Assembly (NCBI GenBank): GCA_020073525.1
Contig: JAIQFA010000009.1
Coordinates: 1-64,000 of the forward strand
Length of the DNA stretch: 64,000 bases
DNA from: Terriglobia bacterium
GTDB lineage: Bacteria > Acidobacteriota > Terriglobia > Terriglobales > Acidobacteriaceae
Reading direction: 5' to 3'
A program made the translations under genes and the position numbers. Below the pieces are notes generated by a model that was not told where the DNA came from, ran no database searches, and was given only the letters and a program-made list of their open reading frames with translations. Of the stretch, positions 1 to 8,737 are shown one piece after another (positions within the stretch are counted from its first letter, which is position 1; each line of letters opens with the position of its first letter).

Positions 1-1
1 G

Positions 2-1555
2 GAGATTGTGCAGCGCGAGGCGGGGCGGCAGGTACGTCCCGACGGCGTTTACTTCGAGCAATCGCTGCACTACCACGTCTACGCGCTCGACTTTTTTCTT
101 TATGCACGGTTGCTCGCCGCCCGGAATGGGATGGGGATTCCGCCAGACTATGACGCGGTGCTGGGGCGGATGCTCGATGTGGTCGCGGCGCTGGCGCAGG
201 CGGGACCGGCCGAGGGCTTCGGCGACGACGATGGTGGGCGACTGTGGAATCCGCGGCGCAACCGGACCGAACACATGACGGACCCGCTCGCGCTCGGCGC
301 GCTGATGTACTCGCGGGAATTTTCCGCGGCGCAACTGACCGAGGAAGCAATCTGGTTATTTGGAAATCAATCCGACAAAGAACTCTCTCAGACGCAAGCA
401 AGCGCCGTCGTTCGGTCGCTCGCCTTTCCCGACGGTGGTCTTTACGTGCTGGCAAATTCGCCCCCGAACGCGCAGGCGATGGTTGTGGATTCCGGTCCGC
501 AGGGCGTGGGCCGCTCGGGGCACGGACACGCCGATGCTCTCAGCTTGCGCCTGACCATGGATGGGCAGCGGTGGCTGGTGGACTCGGGGAGCGGCGTCTA
601 CATTTCGAAAGATCCGGCCGATCGCAACATCTTTAGGGGAACAGGCGCGCACAACACACTCCGCGTGGATGGAGCCGATCAAGCAGTGGTGGATGAACCT
701 TTCTCATGGACCCACATTCCGACCATCCTTGCCGAAACCTGGGCCGCAGGAAAAAGCTTTACTTACTTTGCCGGCAGCCATAACGGATATGCGCGGCTGG
801 CAGATCCGGTTGTCCATCGGCGGCATGTGCTGAAGATTGCGGGCGGCCTGTGGCTGGTACGCGATGTGGCGCTCGGCCGGACTGAACATGAACTGGAGAT
901 ACGCTGGCACTTCGCCCCCGATCTCGATGTACGAACTGTGGCCTCGGGACGCGTGGAAGTATCAAAGGCCGGCACTTCGCCAGATCAGCCGAAAATGGCC
1001 CTGATCGTGCCGGAAGAAACGGTCTGGGCAACAGAAGTCAGCAGAACCCTGCTCTCGCCCGCTTACGGAGCGTTCCAACCCGCACCGCTGGTGCGATGTC
1101 ATGCGCGGGTTGCGCTCCCGGCGGAGATCGCGACGGTGCTCCTCCCGCATCGTGTTGCAGTCCGGCAGGATGAACCTCGTCTCGCCAGCATGGCGCAGGC
1201 GGGGGTGCAGGTTTATGAACTCGATTATCATAGCGAGAGCCACGGGTTCTTCTTTGCCCTCGGCGATGAGGCGTGGAGTTTCGGTCCATGGTCTTCGGAC
1301 GCCCGCGTGCTGTATTGCCGTGTTGAAGACGAGAAGCTTGCGCATCTGGTCGTGATCGGCGGGACGCACGTTGCATGGCAGGGACAGCCAATACTGCTGG
1401 CGGCGGCGCCCTCTGCCTTCTTCGAATGGCGAAGGCTGGATGCGGTGATGAACGCGCAACCCGGCGACTTTTCGGTCACCCCACGGTTCGAAGAACTGAC
1501 GGGTGGCGCAGGTTCGTCATCGGCGAATTCGTCAACTTACGCGGAGAAACACTGA
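2..1555 (+). CDS. Heparinase II/III-family protein, 5' part missing
   Basis: The reading frame is open to the left window edge, so the gene begins outside; the first possible start inside (GTG at 8) is not trusted. The visible N-terminal part resembles the end of the alpha/alpha-toroid of polysaccharide lyases. The motif GRSGHGHADALSL followed by a WLVDSGSGVY stretch is typical of the heparinase II/III C-terminal beta-sandwich. Such proteins cleave uronic-acid polysaccharides or occur in exopolysaccharide loci. The stop TGA directly abuts the asparagine synthase ATG, so the two genes are translationally coupled and probably act in one polysaccharide operon. Substrate and secretion cannot be judged because the N-terminus is absent. 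Confidence 0.8.
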   Translation, partial: EIVQREAGRQVRPDGVYFEQSLHYHVYALDFFLYARLLAARNGMGIPPDYDAVLGRMLDVVAALAQAGPAEGFGDDDGGRLWNPRRNRTEHMTDPLALGALMYSREFSAAQLTEEAIWLFGNQSDKELSQTQASAVVRSLAFPDGGLYVLANSPPNAQAMVVDSGPQGVGRSGHGHADALSLRLTMDGQRWLVDSGSGVYISKDPADRNIFRGTGAHNTLRVDGADQAVVDEPFSWTHIPTILAETWAAGKSFTYFAGSHNGYARLADPVVHRRHVLKIAGGLWLVRDVALGRTEHELEIRWHFAPDLDVRTVASGRVEVSKAGTSPDQPKMALIVPEETVWATEVSRTLLSPAYGAFQPAPLVRCHARVALPAEIATVLLPHRVAVRQDEPRLASMAQAGVQVYELDYHSESHGFFFALGDEAWSFGPWSSDARVLYCRVEDEKLAHLVVIGGTHVAWQGQPILLAAAPSAFFEWRRLDAVMNAQPGDFSVTPRFEELTGGAGSSSANSSTYAEKH

Positions 1556-3508
1556 ATGTGCGGGATCGCTGGGATTCTTGAATTCGCACGCGACACACGG
1601 GCCAATGCCGCCGCCCTGCGCGAAATGTGCCGCGTGATCACTCATCGTGGCCCCGACGACGAAGGCTTCTATACGGACGGCGCGGCCGGCATCGGCATGC
1701 GACGGCTCAGCATTGTCGATGTGGCGGGTGGGCATCAGCCCCTGACCAACGAAGATGACACGCTGTGGATCGTGTTCAACGGCGAGATTTACAACCATCT
1801 CTTCTTGCGCGAGCAACTCATTGCGCGCGGCCATCGCTACGTCACCCACAGCGATACTGAGACCGTCATCCACCTCTTCGAAGAGTACGGCGCGGACTGT
1901 GTGCAGCACCTGCGCGGCATGTTCGCCTTTGCCATCTGGAATCGCAATACGAAAACACTCTTCATCGCGCGCGATCGGCTCGGCATCAAGCCCCTGTATT
2001 ACAAATTGACGCCCGAGCGATTGCTGTTCGGGTCGGAAATCAAAGTCTTGTTTGCGCATGGCGGGGTGCGTCCAGAATTCAACCGAGCGGCGCTGGCGGA
2101 GTACTTGGCGTTTGGATATTTGTCAGGCGAGGGAAGCTTCTACGCTGGAATTCGCAAGCTACCGCCCGGGCACACGATGACGATTGGCCCGGATGCGAAA
2201 CCGGAAATCCGAAAGTACTGGGATCTCGATGCATCGAAGCCGCACGAATCACGCGACGAAACTTATTACGTCCAGAGCTATCGCGAGTTGCTGGAAGGTG
2301 CGGTCAACAGCCACCTGATGAGCGATGTGCCGCTGGGCGTGTTCCTGAGCGGCGGCGTGGATTCAAGCGCAGTGGCAGCGCTGATGACGAAAATTCGACG
2401 CGAGCCAGTCGAAACTTTCTCCGTCGGCTATACCGAGCAGACTTACAGCGAATTGCCCTTTGCGCGCACGGTGTCGGAGCACATTCATTCGCGGCATCAT
2501 GAGGTTCTGGTCAGCGAACAGGATTTTTTCGGAGCCTTACCACATTTGATCTGGCATGAAGACGAGCCAATTGTGTGGCCCTCGAGCATCTCGCTTTATT
2601 TTGTCGCCCGACTGGCTCGCGAGAGGGTCACGGTGGTGCTGACCGGAGAGGGCGCAGATGAAACCCTGGCGGGCTACACGCGCTATGCCTTCACCTTGAA
2701 GAACGCGGCCATGGATCGTGCGTACCGTAGTGTCGTTCCTGACTTTCTGCGCCGCGGACTGCGGAGTCAGGTCGCCACCTCTTCCCTTCTGGGCGCGACC
2801 CTGCGCCGAAAGCTGGAACACACGTTTCTCGCCAAGGATGGGAATTCCTGGGCCTCCTTCTACTTCGATAATTTCTTTTCCGCCTTCGGCGAAGTGGAGC
2901 AGAGCAGCTTGCTGACCAGCGAGTTTGCACGGGAAGCCGCGCCCAGCACGGCTTATAAGAATGTCCTGGAGTATTGGGAGCATTCGTCGGGCGAGATGCT
3001 GCAACGCCTGCTGTACACCGACATCAAGACGTACTTGGTGGAACTGCTCATGAAGCAGGACAACATGAGCATGGCCGCATCGATCGAAAGCCGGGTGCCG
3101 TTTCTCGATCATGTGGTGGTGGAATTCGCGACCCGGATTCCGCGCGAAGTGCAGATCCATGGATTAGCCGGCAAGCGGATTCTGAAAAAAGCGGTGGAGG
3201 ATCTGCTGCCGCACGAGATCTTATATCGTCCGAAGCTCGGATTTCCGACGCCTTGGAGCGGGTGGCTCGCCGGACCACGCCTGGAAACAATTCGCGGCAT
3301 GCTGCTCGAACCACGCAGTCTAGATCGCGGATACTTCCGACGCGAGGCAATCGAGAAACTCTTCGATGAACACCGCGCCAAACATCGTGACAACTACGAT
3401 CGCATCTGGCGCTTGCTCAATCTCGAATTATGGCATCGCGTCTGTCTCGAAGGCGAATCGCACGACGACGTGGGCGTGCCGGCCATGAGGATGGCTTCGA
3501 CGCGGTAG
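1556..3508 (+). CDS. asnB: Asparagine synthase (glutamine-hydrolysing), exopolysaccharide-locus type
   Basis: 650 residues. The protein starts MCGIAG, giving the N-terminal nucleophile Cys2 of class II glutamine amidotransferases. Conserved glutaminase patches follow (THRGPDDEG, FNGEIYN, ARDRLGIKPLYY). The synthetase half has the PP-loop SGGVDSS at about residues 265-271 and the GEGADE motif. It would move ammonia from glutamine to an acyl-adenylate, classically aspartate. Because it follows a heparinase II/III gene without any gap, I infer a role like the amidotransferases of exosortase/exopolysaccharide clusters, modifying a sugar or polymer, although simple asparagine synthesis is possible. 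The start is fixed by the abutting TGA-ATG junction and the required Cys2. Confidence 0.92.
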   Translation: MCGIAGILEFARDTRANAAALREMCRVITHRGPDDEGFYTDGAAGIGMRRLSIVDVAGGHQPLTNEDDTLWIVFNGEIYNHLFLREQLIARGHRYVTHSDTETVIHLFEEYGADCVQHLRGMFAFAIWNRNTKTLFIARDRLGIKPLYYKLTPERLLFGSEIKVLFAHGGVRPEFNRAALAEYLAFGYLSGEGSFYAGIRKLPPGHTMTIGPDAKPEIRKYWDLDASKPHESRDETYYVQSYRELLEGAVNSHLMSDVPLGVFLSGGVDSSAVAALMTKIRREPVETFSVGYTEQTYSELPFARTVSEHIHSRHHEVLVSEQDFFGALPHLIWHEDEPIVWPSSISLYFVARLARERVTVVLTGEGADETLAGYTRYAFTLKNAAMDRAYRSVVPDFLRRGLRSQVATSSLLGATLRRKLEHTFLAKDGNSWASFYFDNFFSAFGEVEQSSLLTSEFAREAAPSTAYKNVLEYWEHSSGEMLQRLLYTDIKTYLVELLMKQDNMSMAASIESRVPFLDHVVVEFATRIPREVQIHGLAGKRILKKAVEDLLPHEILYRPKLGFPTPWSGWLAGPRLETIRGMLLEPRSLDRGYFRREAIEKLFDEHRAKHRDNYDRIWRLLNLELWHRVCLEGESHDDVGVPAMRMASTR

Positions 3509-3530
3509 TGAACTTCTTTCCCGAACTCCC

Positions 3531-3558
3531 GTAGAGACGGGGCTTGCCCCGTCTCTAC
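3531..3558. repeat. Dispersed palindrome, family A copy 1
   Basis: Perfect 13-bp arms GTAGAGACGGGGC and its reverse complement with a 2-nt TT loop, 22 bases after the asnB stop. No T-run follows, so it is not a classic terminator. Related hairpins lie at 13875-13896, 29792-29820, 31707-31722, 42849-42870 and inside ppc at 60180-60207. Confidence 0.85.
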
Positions 3559-3622
3559 AGGAAAGCGATGCCTTGACGCCAACTGAGTTTATCCAGCTGG
3601 CTGATGCTATCCTCGTTACCTT

Positions 3623-5740
3623 ATGCGTCGCCTCCAACTCATCTGCTTGTTCGTCGTTTTGACTACGCTCTGTGCTTTCGGCCAGCAACCATTTCTCAGC
3701 CCACATCACTGGACGGCCCTGCGAGACGAGTCGAGCGGCGCTGCTCCCTACGAGAACCTTCGCTACTTAACAGGCTTGCATCGCGTCCCGGCAACCGCCG
3801 ACTTTGACCAAGCGGCGCAATTTGTTCTCCAGCGTGCGCGCGAGTACGGACTCGCCGACGCTCACAGCGAGCAATTCCCGATCGACGGAACGAAGCAGTA
3901 TGGGCTGATGCGCTCGTACCTGGCCTGGTCGGTCGAAGAGGCCCGGCTGTGGGAGATCCATCCACAACACATTCTTCTTGGGGATTGGAAGACGGATCCC
4001 ATCCACCTCGCGGACTACAGCCACAGCGCCGACGTGGAAACGGAACTGGTCGATGTCGGCTACGGCACGAGTGAAGGCGACTACTCGGGCAAGGACGTGC
4101 GCGGCAAGATCGTGCTCGCCGATGGCGTTCTGGCGCGAGTACAAGAATTGGCGATCGTACAGCATGGCGCGGCGGGCATCGTCAGCGACATGCCCAACCA
4201 GACCACAGCCTGGTCCGGCCTCGACACGACCGTAGTTCGATGGGGGCATTTGAATGCGCGTCAACCGTCCGGCTTCGCATTTATGGTCTCGCGCCAGACT
4301 GCCGAGGCGTTGCGGTCCCGGTTGCGAGGCACCGAGACTGTCATTCTGAATGCTCACGTGAAAGCAACCGTCGGCCCTGGTTATTGGACGGTCGTGACCG
4401 CCACAATTCCCGGGACGGACTCAGCTGCGGGAGAAATTGTCTACAGCTGTCATCTCGATCACGAACGTCCGGGCGCGAACGACAACGGCAGCGGCTGCGT
4501 GACCATCCTCGAATCGGCACGCATCCTGGCGCGTTTGATCGACTCGGGCCAACTGCAGCGGCCCAAACGCACTCTGCGCTTCGTCTGGGGACCGGAGGTC
4601 GAAGGCACGATGGCGTTTCTCGCCAGCCATCCAGAAATTCGGCAGCGGTTGCGCGCCAACATCCACATGGATATGGTTGGTGGCGATCCTTTCAAGAATA
4701 AGTCGGTGTTCCACGTTACCGGCACCCCGTGGTCGCTGCCGAGTTTTGTGACCGATGTGGGCGCACTGTTTCTCGATACGATTCGCGCCGCCGCCAGCGG
4801 ATACGCGGCGGGCGAGATGGCGGCTGACACTGGCATTGTCGAGTCGCGAGCCGGCGGGCAAGGCACTCGCAACGAACTCGTTGCGGATGTGACGCCCTAC
4901 TCCAGCGGCAGCGATCACGATGACTACGATTCTTCGACCATCGCGGTGCCGTCGCTTTATCTCCGCGACTGGCCCGACATCTACATCCACACCGACCACG
5001 ACAGCCTCGATCAGATCGATGCGACCAAGTTGCGCCGCGTGGCGCTGCTGGGGGCGGCCTCAGGATATGTTTACGCGAGCGTGACCGCGCAACAGCTTCC
5101 TACACTGCTGCCGTTCCTCACCGCGCAGGCCGAGGCCAGGCTTGCCCAGGCTTTCGGACCAGCGCAACAACTAGTCGATGATCCTCAAGTCGAGGCGGGC
5201 GCGGCGTGGTACGAAGCGCGCAACCTGGTGGATCAAACATTGCAGCGGGAAAACGCAACCCTGCATTCCATAGTCGAATTCACCGGCGGGCCCGGAGCGG
5301 CGGACGCAAACGGAGCGAAGGCGCTCGCGGATCAGGCTGCCGGTTTTCAACACTGGCTTGACGCGCAGACAAGGTTCCGGGGAGCGAAAGCAACGGCGCC
5401 CACCGCGTCCTGGGCCAGCGATCCCGATGCCAAACGTGTACCCATCCGCGTCGGGGAGTTTGGTCCACTGACCTATCAGAACGACAACGTTCTACTGGCA
5501 CGCCTGGGCAAAGATCGTTACGGAAAAATCAAGCTGATCAACAGCGAAGCCACTCCCATGCTGAACGTGCGCGACCAGTCCGAGCTTTATGCGTATGAGA
5601 TCGTCAACTTCGTGAACGGCAAGCGCACGGTGGGAGAGATACGCGACGCGGTGTCAGCCGAATACGGGCCTTTACCGGTGAATCTCGTCGCCGACTACCT
5701 TCAGGCGTGTGTGGAGGCTGGCGCGGTCCAGTGGAAGTAA
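3623..5740 (+). CDS. Secreted M28-family metallopeptidase with PA domain and PqqD-like C-terminus
   Basis: 705 residues starting with a signal peptide (MRRLQLICLFVVLTTLCAFG, cleavage near AFG-QQ). A PA-like insert (VRGKIVLADG through VSDMPNQT, about residues 150-210) precedes the catalytic domain. M28 zinc ligands are visible: HLDHERPGANDNGSG, the Glu in GPEVEGTM, the Asp in HMDMVGGDP and the late His in YIHTDHDSLDQID. It should act outside the cytoplasmic membrane as an aminopeptidase or carboxypeptidase. The last 60 residues (NFVNGKRTVGEIRDAV...) look like a PqqD-type winged-helix module, which is unusual on an M28 peptidase. No strong ribosome binding site is seen before the ATG. Transcribed alone between asnB and the luxR pair. 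Confidence 0.85.
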   Translation: MRRLQLICLFVVLTTLCAFGQQPFLSPHHWTALRDESSGAAPYENLRYLTGLHRVPATADFDQAAQFVLQRAREYGLADAHSEQFPIDGTKQYGLMRSYLAWSVEEARLWEIHPQHILLGDWKTDPIHLADYSHSADVETELVDVGYGTSEGDYSGKDVRGKIVLADGVLARVQELAIVQHGAAGIVSDMPNQTTAWSGLDTTVVRWGHLNARQPSGFAFMVSRQTAEALRSRLRGTETVILNAHVKATVGPGYWTVVTATIPGTDSAAGEIVYSCHLDHERPGANDNGSGCVTILESARILARLIDSGQLQRPKRTLRFVWGPEVEGTMAFLASHPEIRQRLRANIHMDMVGGDPFKNKSVFHVTGTPWSLPSFVTDVGALFLDTIRAAASGYAAGEMAADTGIVESRAGGQGTRNELVADVTPYSSGSDHDDYDSSTIAVPSLYLRDWPDIYIHTDHDSLDQIDATKLRRVALLGAASGYVYASVTAQQLPTLLPFLTAQAEARLAQAFGPAQQLVDDPQVEAGAAWYEARNLVDQTLQRENATLHSIVEFTGGPGAADANGAKALADQAAGFQHWLDAQTRFRGAKATAPTASWASDPDAKRVPIRVGEFGPLTYQNDNVLLARLGKDRYGKIKLINSEATPMLNVRDQSELYAYEIVNFVNGKRTVGEIRDAVSAEYGPLPVNLVADYLQACVEAGAVQWK

Positions 5741-5765
5741 AGTCAGGCGGAAACAATTCGACGAT

Positions 5766-5811
5766 GGAGCGCCGGGCGTCCCGCCCAGCCGGACGGGCGA
5801 AATGACCGTCC
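5766..5811. repeat. Short inverted repeats in convergent intergenic gap
   Basis: Small self-complementary words follow each other here, including GGGCG/CGCCC and GGACGG with CCGTCC (5791-5796 and 5806-5811). They lie between the convergent M28 peptidase and luxR genes. Their style matches the other intergenic repeats; no T-run marks a standard terminator. Confidence 0.35.
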
Positions 5812-5855
5812 CTCCACCGTCATGAAGGCATGAATCCTGTCCCCTCGCCAAACCC

Positions 5856-6086
5856 TTAGGCGTGGTAAACCTGCTCGTGCTGACGCGCTTCATACCACAA
5901 CGCCAGTTCGACGCGGTTCCACAATCCCAACTTGTCGTAGATCAGTCGCAGGTAATTCTTTACAACGTGCTCGGTAGTTCCGAGAGAATCGGCGATCTCC
6001 CGGTTCTTGCAGCCCTCGGCTACGCGCTGAATGATGAACTGTTCGCGTTCGCTGGGCCCGCGGTGGTTTGCTGTCTCTCCAACCAT
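5856..6086 (-). CDS. Small LuxR/GerE-type HTH protein (second of pair)
   Basis: 76 residues consisting almost only of a GerE helix-turn-helix: GPSEREQFIIQRVAEGC, NREIADSLGTTEHVVKNYLR and a C-terminal dimerisation-like helix. There is no receiver or ligand domain. The ATG at 6086 has a GGAG site 7 bases upstream, which supports a start inside the 3' end of the preceding gene; the two reading frames overlap by 67 bases. It aligns with the upstream protein along most of its length, so the two are probably an old tandem duplication. It should bind DNA as a dimer, possibly with its paralogue; targets are unknown. Confidence 0.75.
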   Translation of the reverse strand: MVGETANHRGPSEREQFIIQRVAEGCKNREIADSLGTTEHVVKNYLRLIYDKLGLWNRVELALWYEARQHEQVYHA

Positions 6087-6295
6087 AGTTGTCTCCTATA
6101 TAGCAAAGTCGCGAGCTTAACCCGCTTGATGCCGCCCTTGATTCCAAAGCGCAGAAACAGGCGGTTAAAGTGTGCTTTAACGGTTCGCTCGGCAATGTTC
6201 AAATCGCGAGCGATTTCCGAGTTGTCACATCCTTGGAGCAGCAGATCGATGATCTGCCGTTCCCGTGGCCCCACTTGGCTGAATTTTTCTTCCAT
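6020..6295 (-). CDS. Small LuxR/GerE-type HTH protein (first of pair)
   Basis: 91 residues from the ATG at 6295, chosen because an AGGTG site lies 8 bases upstream; an in-frame ATG at 6364 has no such site. The body is a GerE HTH: VGPRERQIIDLLLQGCDNSE, then ARDLNIAERTVKAHFNRLF. There is no receiver domain, so it is a stand-alone DNA-binding module, like GerE itself. The stop lies inside the next gene of the pair. It is divergent from uvrB. An inverted repeat 120 bases upstream (6416-6440) may be an operator, but this is a guess. Confidence 0.75.
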   Translation of the reverse strand: MEEKFSQVGPRERQIIDLLLQGCDNSEIARDLNIAERTVKAHFNRLFLRFGIKGGIKRVKLATLLYRRQLWLERQQTTAGPANANSSSFSA

Positions 6296-6415
6296 AAACA
6301 CTGCACCTGTCCGACGCGTCCCGGTCGCCGCAAGTGGCTCTTCCAACCAGGTCCCTGGACGCATCTGGATTCGGGTCTTTGCGTCTCATTTTGCATTCAC
6401 GCGGCCAAATCGCGT

Positions 6416-6440
6416 TTTTCACGTTAACCAACTGTGAAAA
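6416..6440. promoter_or_regulatory. Inverted repeat, possible operator
   Basis: TTTTCAC and GTGAAAA arms (6416-6422 and 6434-6440) are separated by 11 bases that themselves contain GTTAAC. The centre-to-centre distance of 18 bases suits a dimeric HTH regulator. It lies 120 bases upstream of the LuxR-type start. Binding by the encoded proteins is inference only. Confidence 0.35.
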
Positions 6441-6632
6441 TTCCGGTTGCACGCTTTTTTCCCTTGGAAAATGGGGTTACAAAAGTCACTGTAGGCCGCT
6501 TCAAGATTCAGATCTGCAGGAATTTTGCTCAGCTTCTAAGGTGAAACACTTAGTACAAAGTTCCGGGTACGTCCCTACCAAAGAACATATTTACACGGAA
6601 GTACATCCACAGCCCTCGATTGGCACCTCCCC

Positions 6633-6638
6633 TATAAT
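6633..6638 (+). promoter_or_regulatory. -10 box of uvrB, close to its start codon
   Basis: A perfect TATAAT ends 5 bases before the GTG start codon of uvrB. Transcription would begin at or next to the start codon, giving a leaderless mRNA. No good -35 hexamer is seen 16-18 bases upstream. Confidence 0.45.
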
Positions 6639-6643
6639 GGCTT

Positions 6644-8635
6644 GTGGACTTCAAGCTGGTAAGCACCTACAAGCCCCAGGGCGACCAGGGACACGCCATC
6701 GAAACCCTGACCCGGGGTGTCTTCGACCGCGAGCAGCACCAGGTTTTGCTCGGGGTCACGGGATCGGGCAAAACCTTCACCGCCGCCAAAGTGATTGAGA
6801 CCGCTAACCGCCCCGCCCTGGTCATGGCCCACAACAAGACTCTGGCCGCCCAGCTCTACCACGAATTCAAGAGCTTCTTCCCTCACAACGCCGTCGAGTA
6901 CTTCGTCTCCTACTACGACTTCTACCAGCCGGAGGCTTATGTCCCGGCCGCGGATCTTTATATCGAGAAAGAATCGACGATCAACGATGAACTCGACAAG
7001 CTGCGGCTCTCGGCGACGCGGTCGTTGTTTGAGCGGCGCGATGTTTTGATTGTGGCTTCGGTCAGCTGTATCTACGGTTTGGGATCGCCCGAGGCCTACT
7101 ACGGGATGATGCTGTTCCTGGAAAAGGGGCAGAAGATCAAGCGCTCCGATATCACTCGCAAGCTGGTCGACATTCTCTACGAGCGCACAGAAGGGGACTT
7201 CCGGCGCGGGACGTTTCGCGTGCGCGGCGATGTCATCGAGATTTATCCGACCTATGACGACAATGCGTATCGCATCGAAATGTTCGGCGACGAGATTGAA
7301 TCGCTTTCCCAGATCGATCCGCTGTTCGGGACGGTCAAGCAGCGTTATGTGCGGTTGCCGATTTATCCGAAGACGCACTACGTCATGAAGGAAGAAACAC
7401 GCGCCTCTGCGGTCGCTTCGATCAAAGCCGAGTTGGCGTGGTGGGAAGTGGAACTGGAGAAGCAAGGACGGCTGGTGGAATCGCAGCGCATCCATCAGCG
7501 CGTAATGTACGACCTCGAGATGATCAAGGCCATGGGCTACTGCCACGGCATCGAAAACTACTCGCGCCATTTCACCGGACGGATGCCCGGCGAGCCGCCG
7601 CCGACGCTGCTTGACTATTTTCCCCGCGACTTTCTGATGTTCATCGACGAGTCGCACCAGACAGTGCCACAACTTCATGGCATGTATCACGGCGACCGCT
7701 CGCGCAAGCAGACGCTGGTGGAATACGGCTTCCGCATGCCCTCGGCGCTCGACAACCGTCCGCTCACGTTCGAGGAGTTTGAGCATCGCACCAACCAACT
7801 CGTCTATGTGTCCGCCACCCCTGGTCCGTATGAGCTGACGAAGTCGTCCGGCGTGGTCGTGGAGCAGATCATTCGTCCGACGGGTTTGATCGATCCTCCC
7901 GTCGAGATTCGTCCGGTCAAGGGACAGATCGACGACCTGCTGCACATGATCCGCGACCGTGTCTCCCGCAACGAGCGTGTGCTGGTGACCACCCTTACCA
8001 AGCGCATGTCCGAGGATCTGGCCGAGTATTACAGCGAGGTCGGCGTGAAGTGCCGTTACATGCACTCCGAAATTGAAACGCTGGAGCGGGTGAAGATTTT
8101 GCGCGACCTGCGCAAAGGCGAGTTTGATGTATTGATCGGCATCAATCTTCTGCGCGAAGGCCTCGACCTGCCGGAAGTGTCGCTGGTGGCAATCTTAGAT
8201 GCCGACAAAGAAGGTTTCCTGCGTTCCGCCGGTTCGCTGATCCAGACCATTGGACGCTGCGCCCGCAACCTGAACGGCCGGGCGATTCTCTACGCGGATC
8301 GCATGACCGACTCCATGAAGCATGCGCTCGACGAAACCAACCGCCGCCGCGCCATCCAGCAGGCCTACAACGAAGAAAACGGAATCACCCCCGAATCCAT
8401 CATCCGCCCCCTCGACATGACCCTGGCCGCGATCGTAGGCGCCGACTACACCGATCTGACCGGCCCCGAAACCGAAGGCATCCCAGACCTGAAATCGCAG
8501 GAAGAGTTGGACGCTTATATTGCCAAGTTAGAGAGCGATATGCGGGAAGCCGCCAAGCGATTCGAATTTGAGAAGGCGGCCAAGCTGCGGGATACGATCA
8601 AGGAACTGCGCACCAAGGAATTTCTGTTTGCGTAG
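6644..8635 (+). CDS. uvrB: Excinuclease ABC subunit B
   Basis: 663 residues, the normal UvrB length. It is the damage-verifying helicase-like subunit of nucleotide excision repair, loaded by UvrA and then bound by UvrC. Visible features: Walker A GVTGSGKT at about residues 37-44, the beta-hairpin region [12 protein letters not shown], the DESH box ([14 protein letters not shown]), helicase motifs V and VI ([25 protein letters not shown]) and the C-terminal UVR coiled-coil ([17 protein letters not shown]) that contacts UvrC. GTG is the start, because [14 protein letters not shown] is the conserved N-terminus and no alternative lies upstream in frame. The gene stands alone. Confidence 0.97.
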   Translation: MDFKLVSTYKPQGDQGHAIETLTRGVFDREQHQVLLGVTGSGKTFTAAKVIETANRPALVMAHNKTLAAQLYHEFKSFFPHNAVEYFVSYYDFYQPEAYVPAADLYIEKESTINDELDKLRLSATRSLFERRDVLIVASVSCIYGLGSPEAYYGMMLFLEKGQKIKRSDITRKLVDILYERTEGDFRRGTFRVRGDVIEIYPTYDDNAYRIEMFGDEIESLSQIDPLFGTVKQRYVRLPIYPKTHYVMKEETRASAVASIKAELAWWEVELEKQGRLVESQRIHQRVMYDLEMIKAMGYCHGIENYSRHFTGRMPGEPPPTLLDYFPRDFLMFIDESHQTVPQLHGMYHGDRSRKQTLVEYGFRMPSALDNRPLTFEEFEHRTNQLVYVSATPGPYELTKSSGVVVEQIIRPTGLIDPPVEIRPVKGQIDDLLHMIRDRVSRNERVLVTTLTKRMSEDLAEYYSEVGVKCRYMHSEIETLERVKILRDLRKGEFDVLIGINLLREGLDLPEVSLVAILDADKEGFLRSAGSLIQTIGRCARNLNGRAILYADRMTDSMKHALDETNRRRAIQQAYNEENGITPESIIRPLDMTLAAIVGADYTDLTGPETEGIPDLKSQEELDAYIAKLESDMREAAKRFEFEKAAKLRDTIKELRTKEFLFA

Positions 8636-8737
8636 AGCCGTCCGCCCTCGGTTCTCCACTACGCTAATACTGGTACAAACATTGAACGCTAGGGTGCGCT
8701 ACAATTCCTGTCGGGAGATTTGGCCGCCTGCCAGTCG

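Larger units (their letters stand above)
6296..6643. other. Divergent intergenic region between luxR-type pair and uvrB
   Basis: 348 bases with no convincing gene. It is more AT-rich than its surroundings. It holds the inverted repeat at 6416-6440 and the TATAAT box before uvrB. An in-frame N-terminal extension of the HTH gene up to 6364 is possible but not favoured. Confidence 0.6.

Noticed and set aside
8698-8705. TACAAT with upstream TTGAAC as promoter of the OLD gene
   Set aside because: The spacing is only 12 bases; the -10 alone is not enough to call it.
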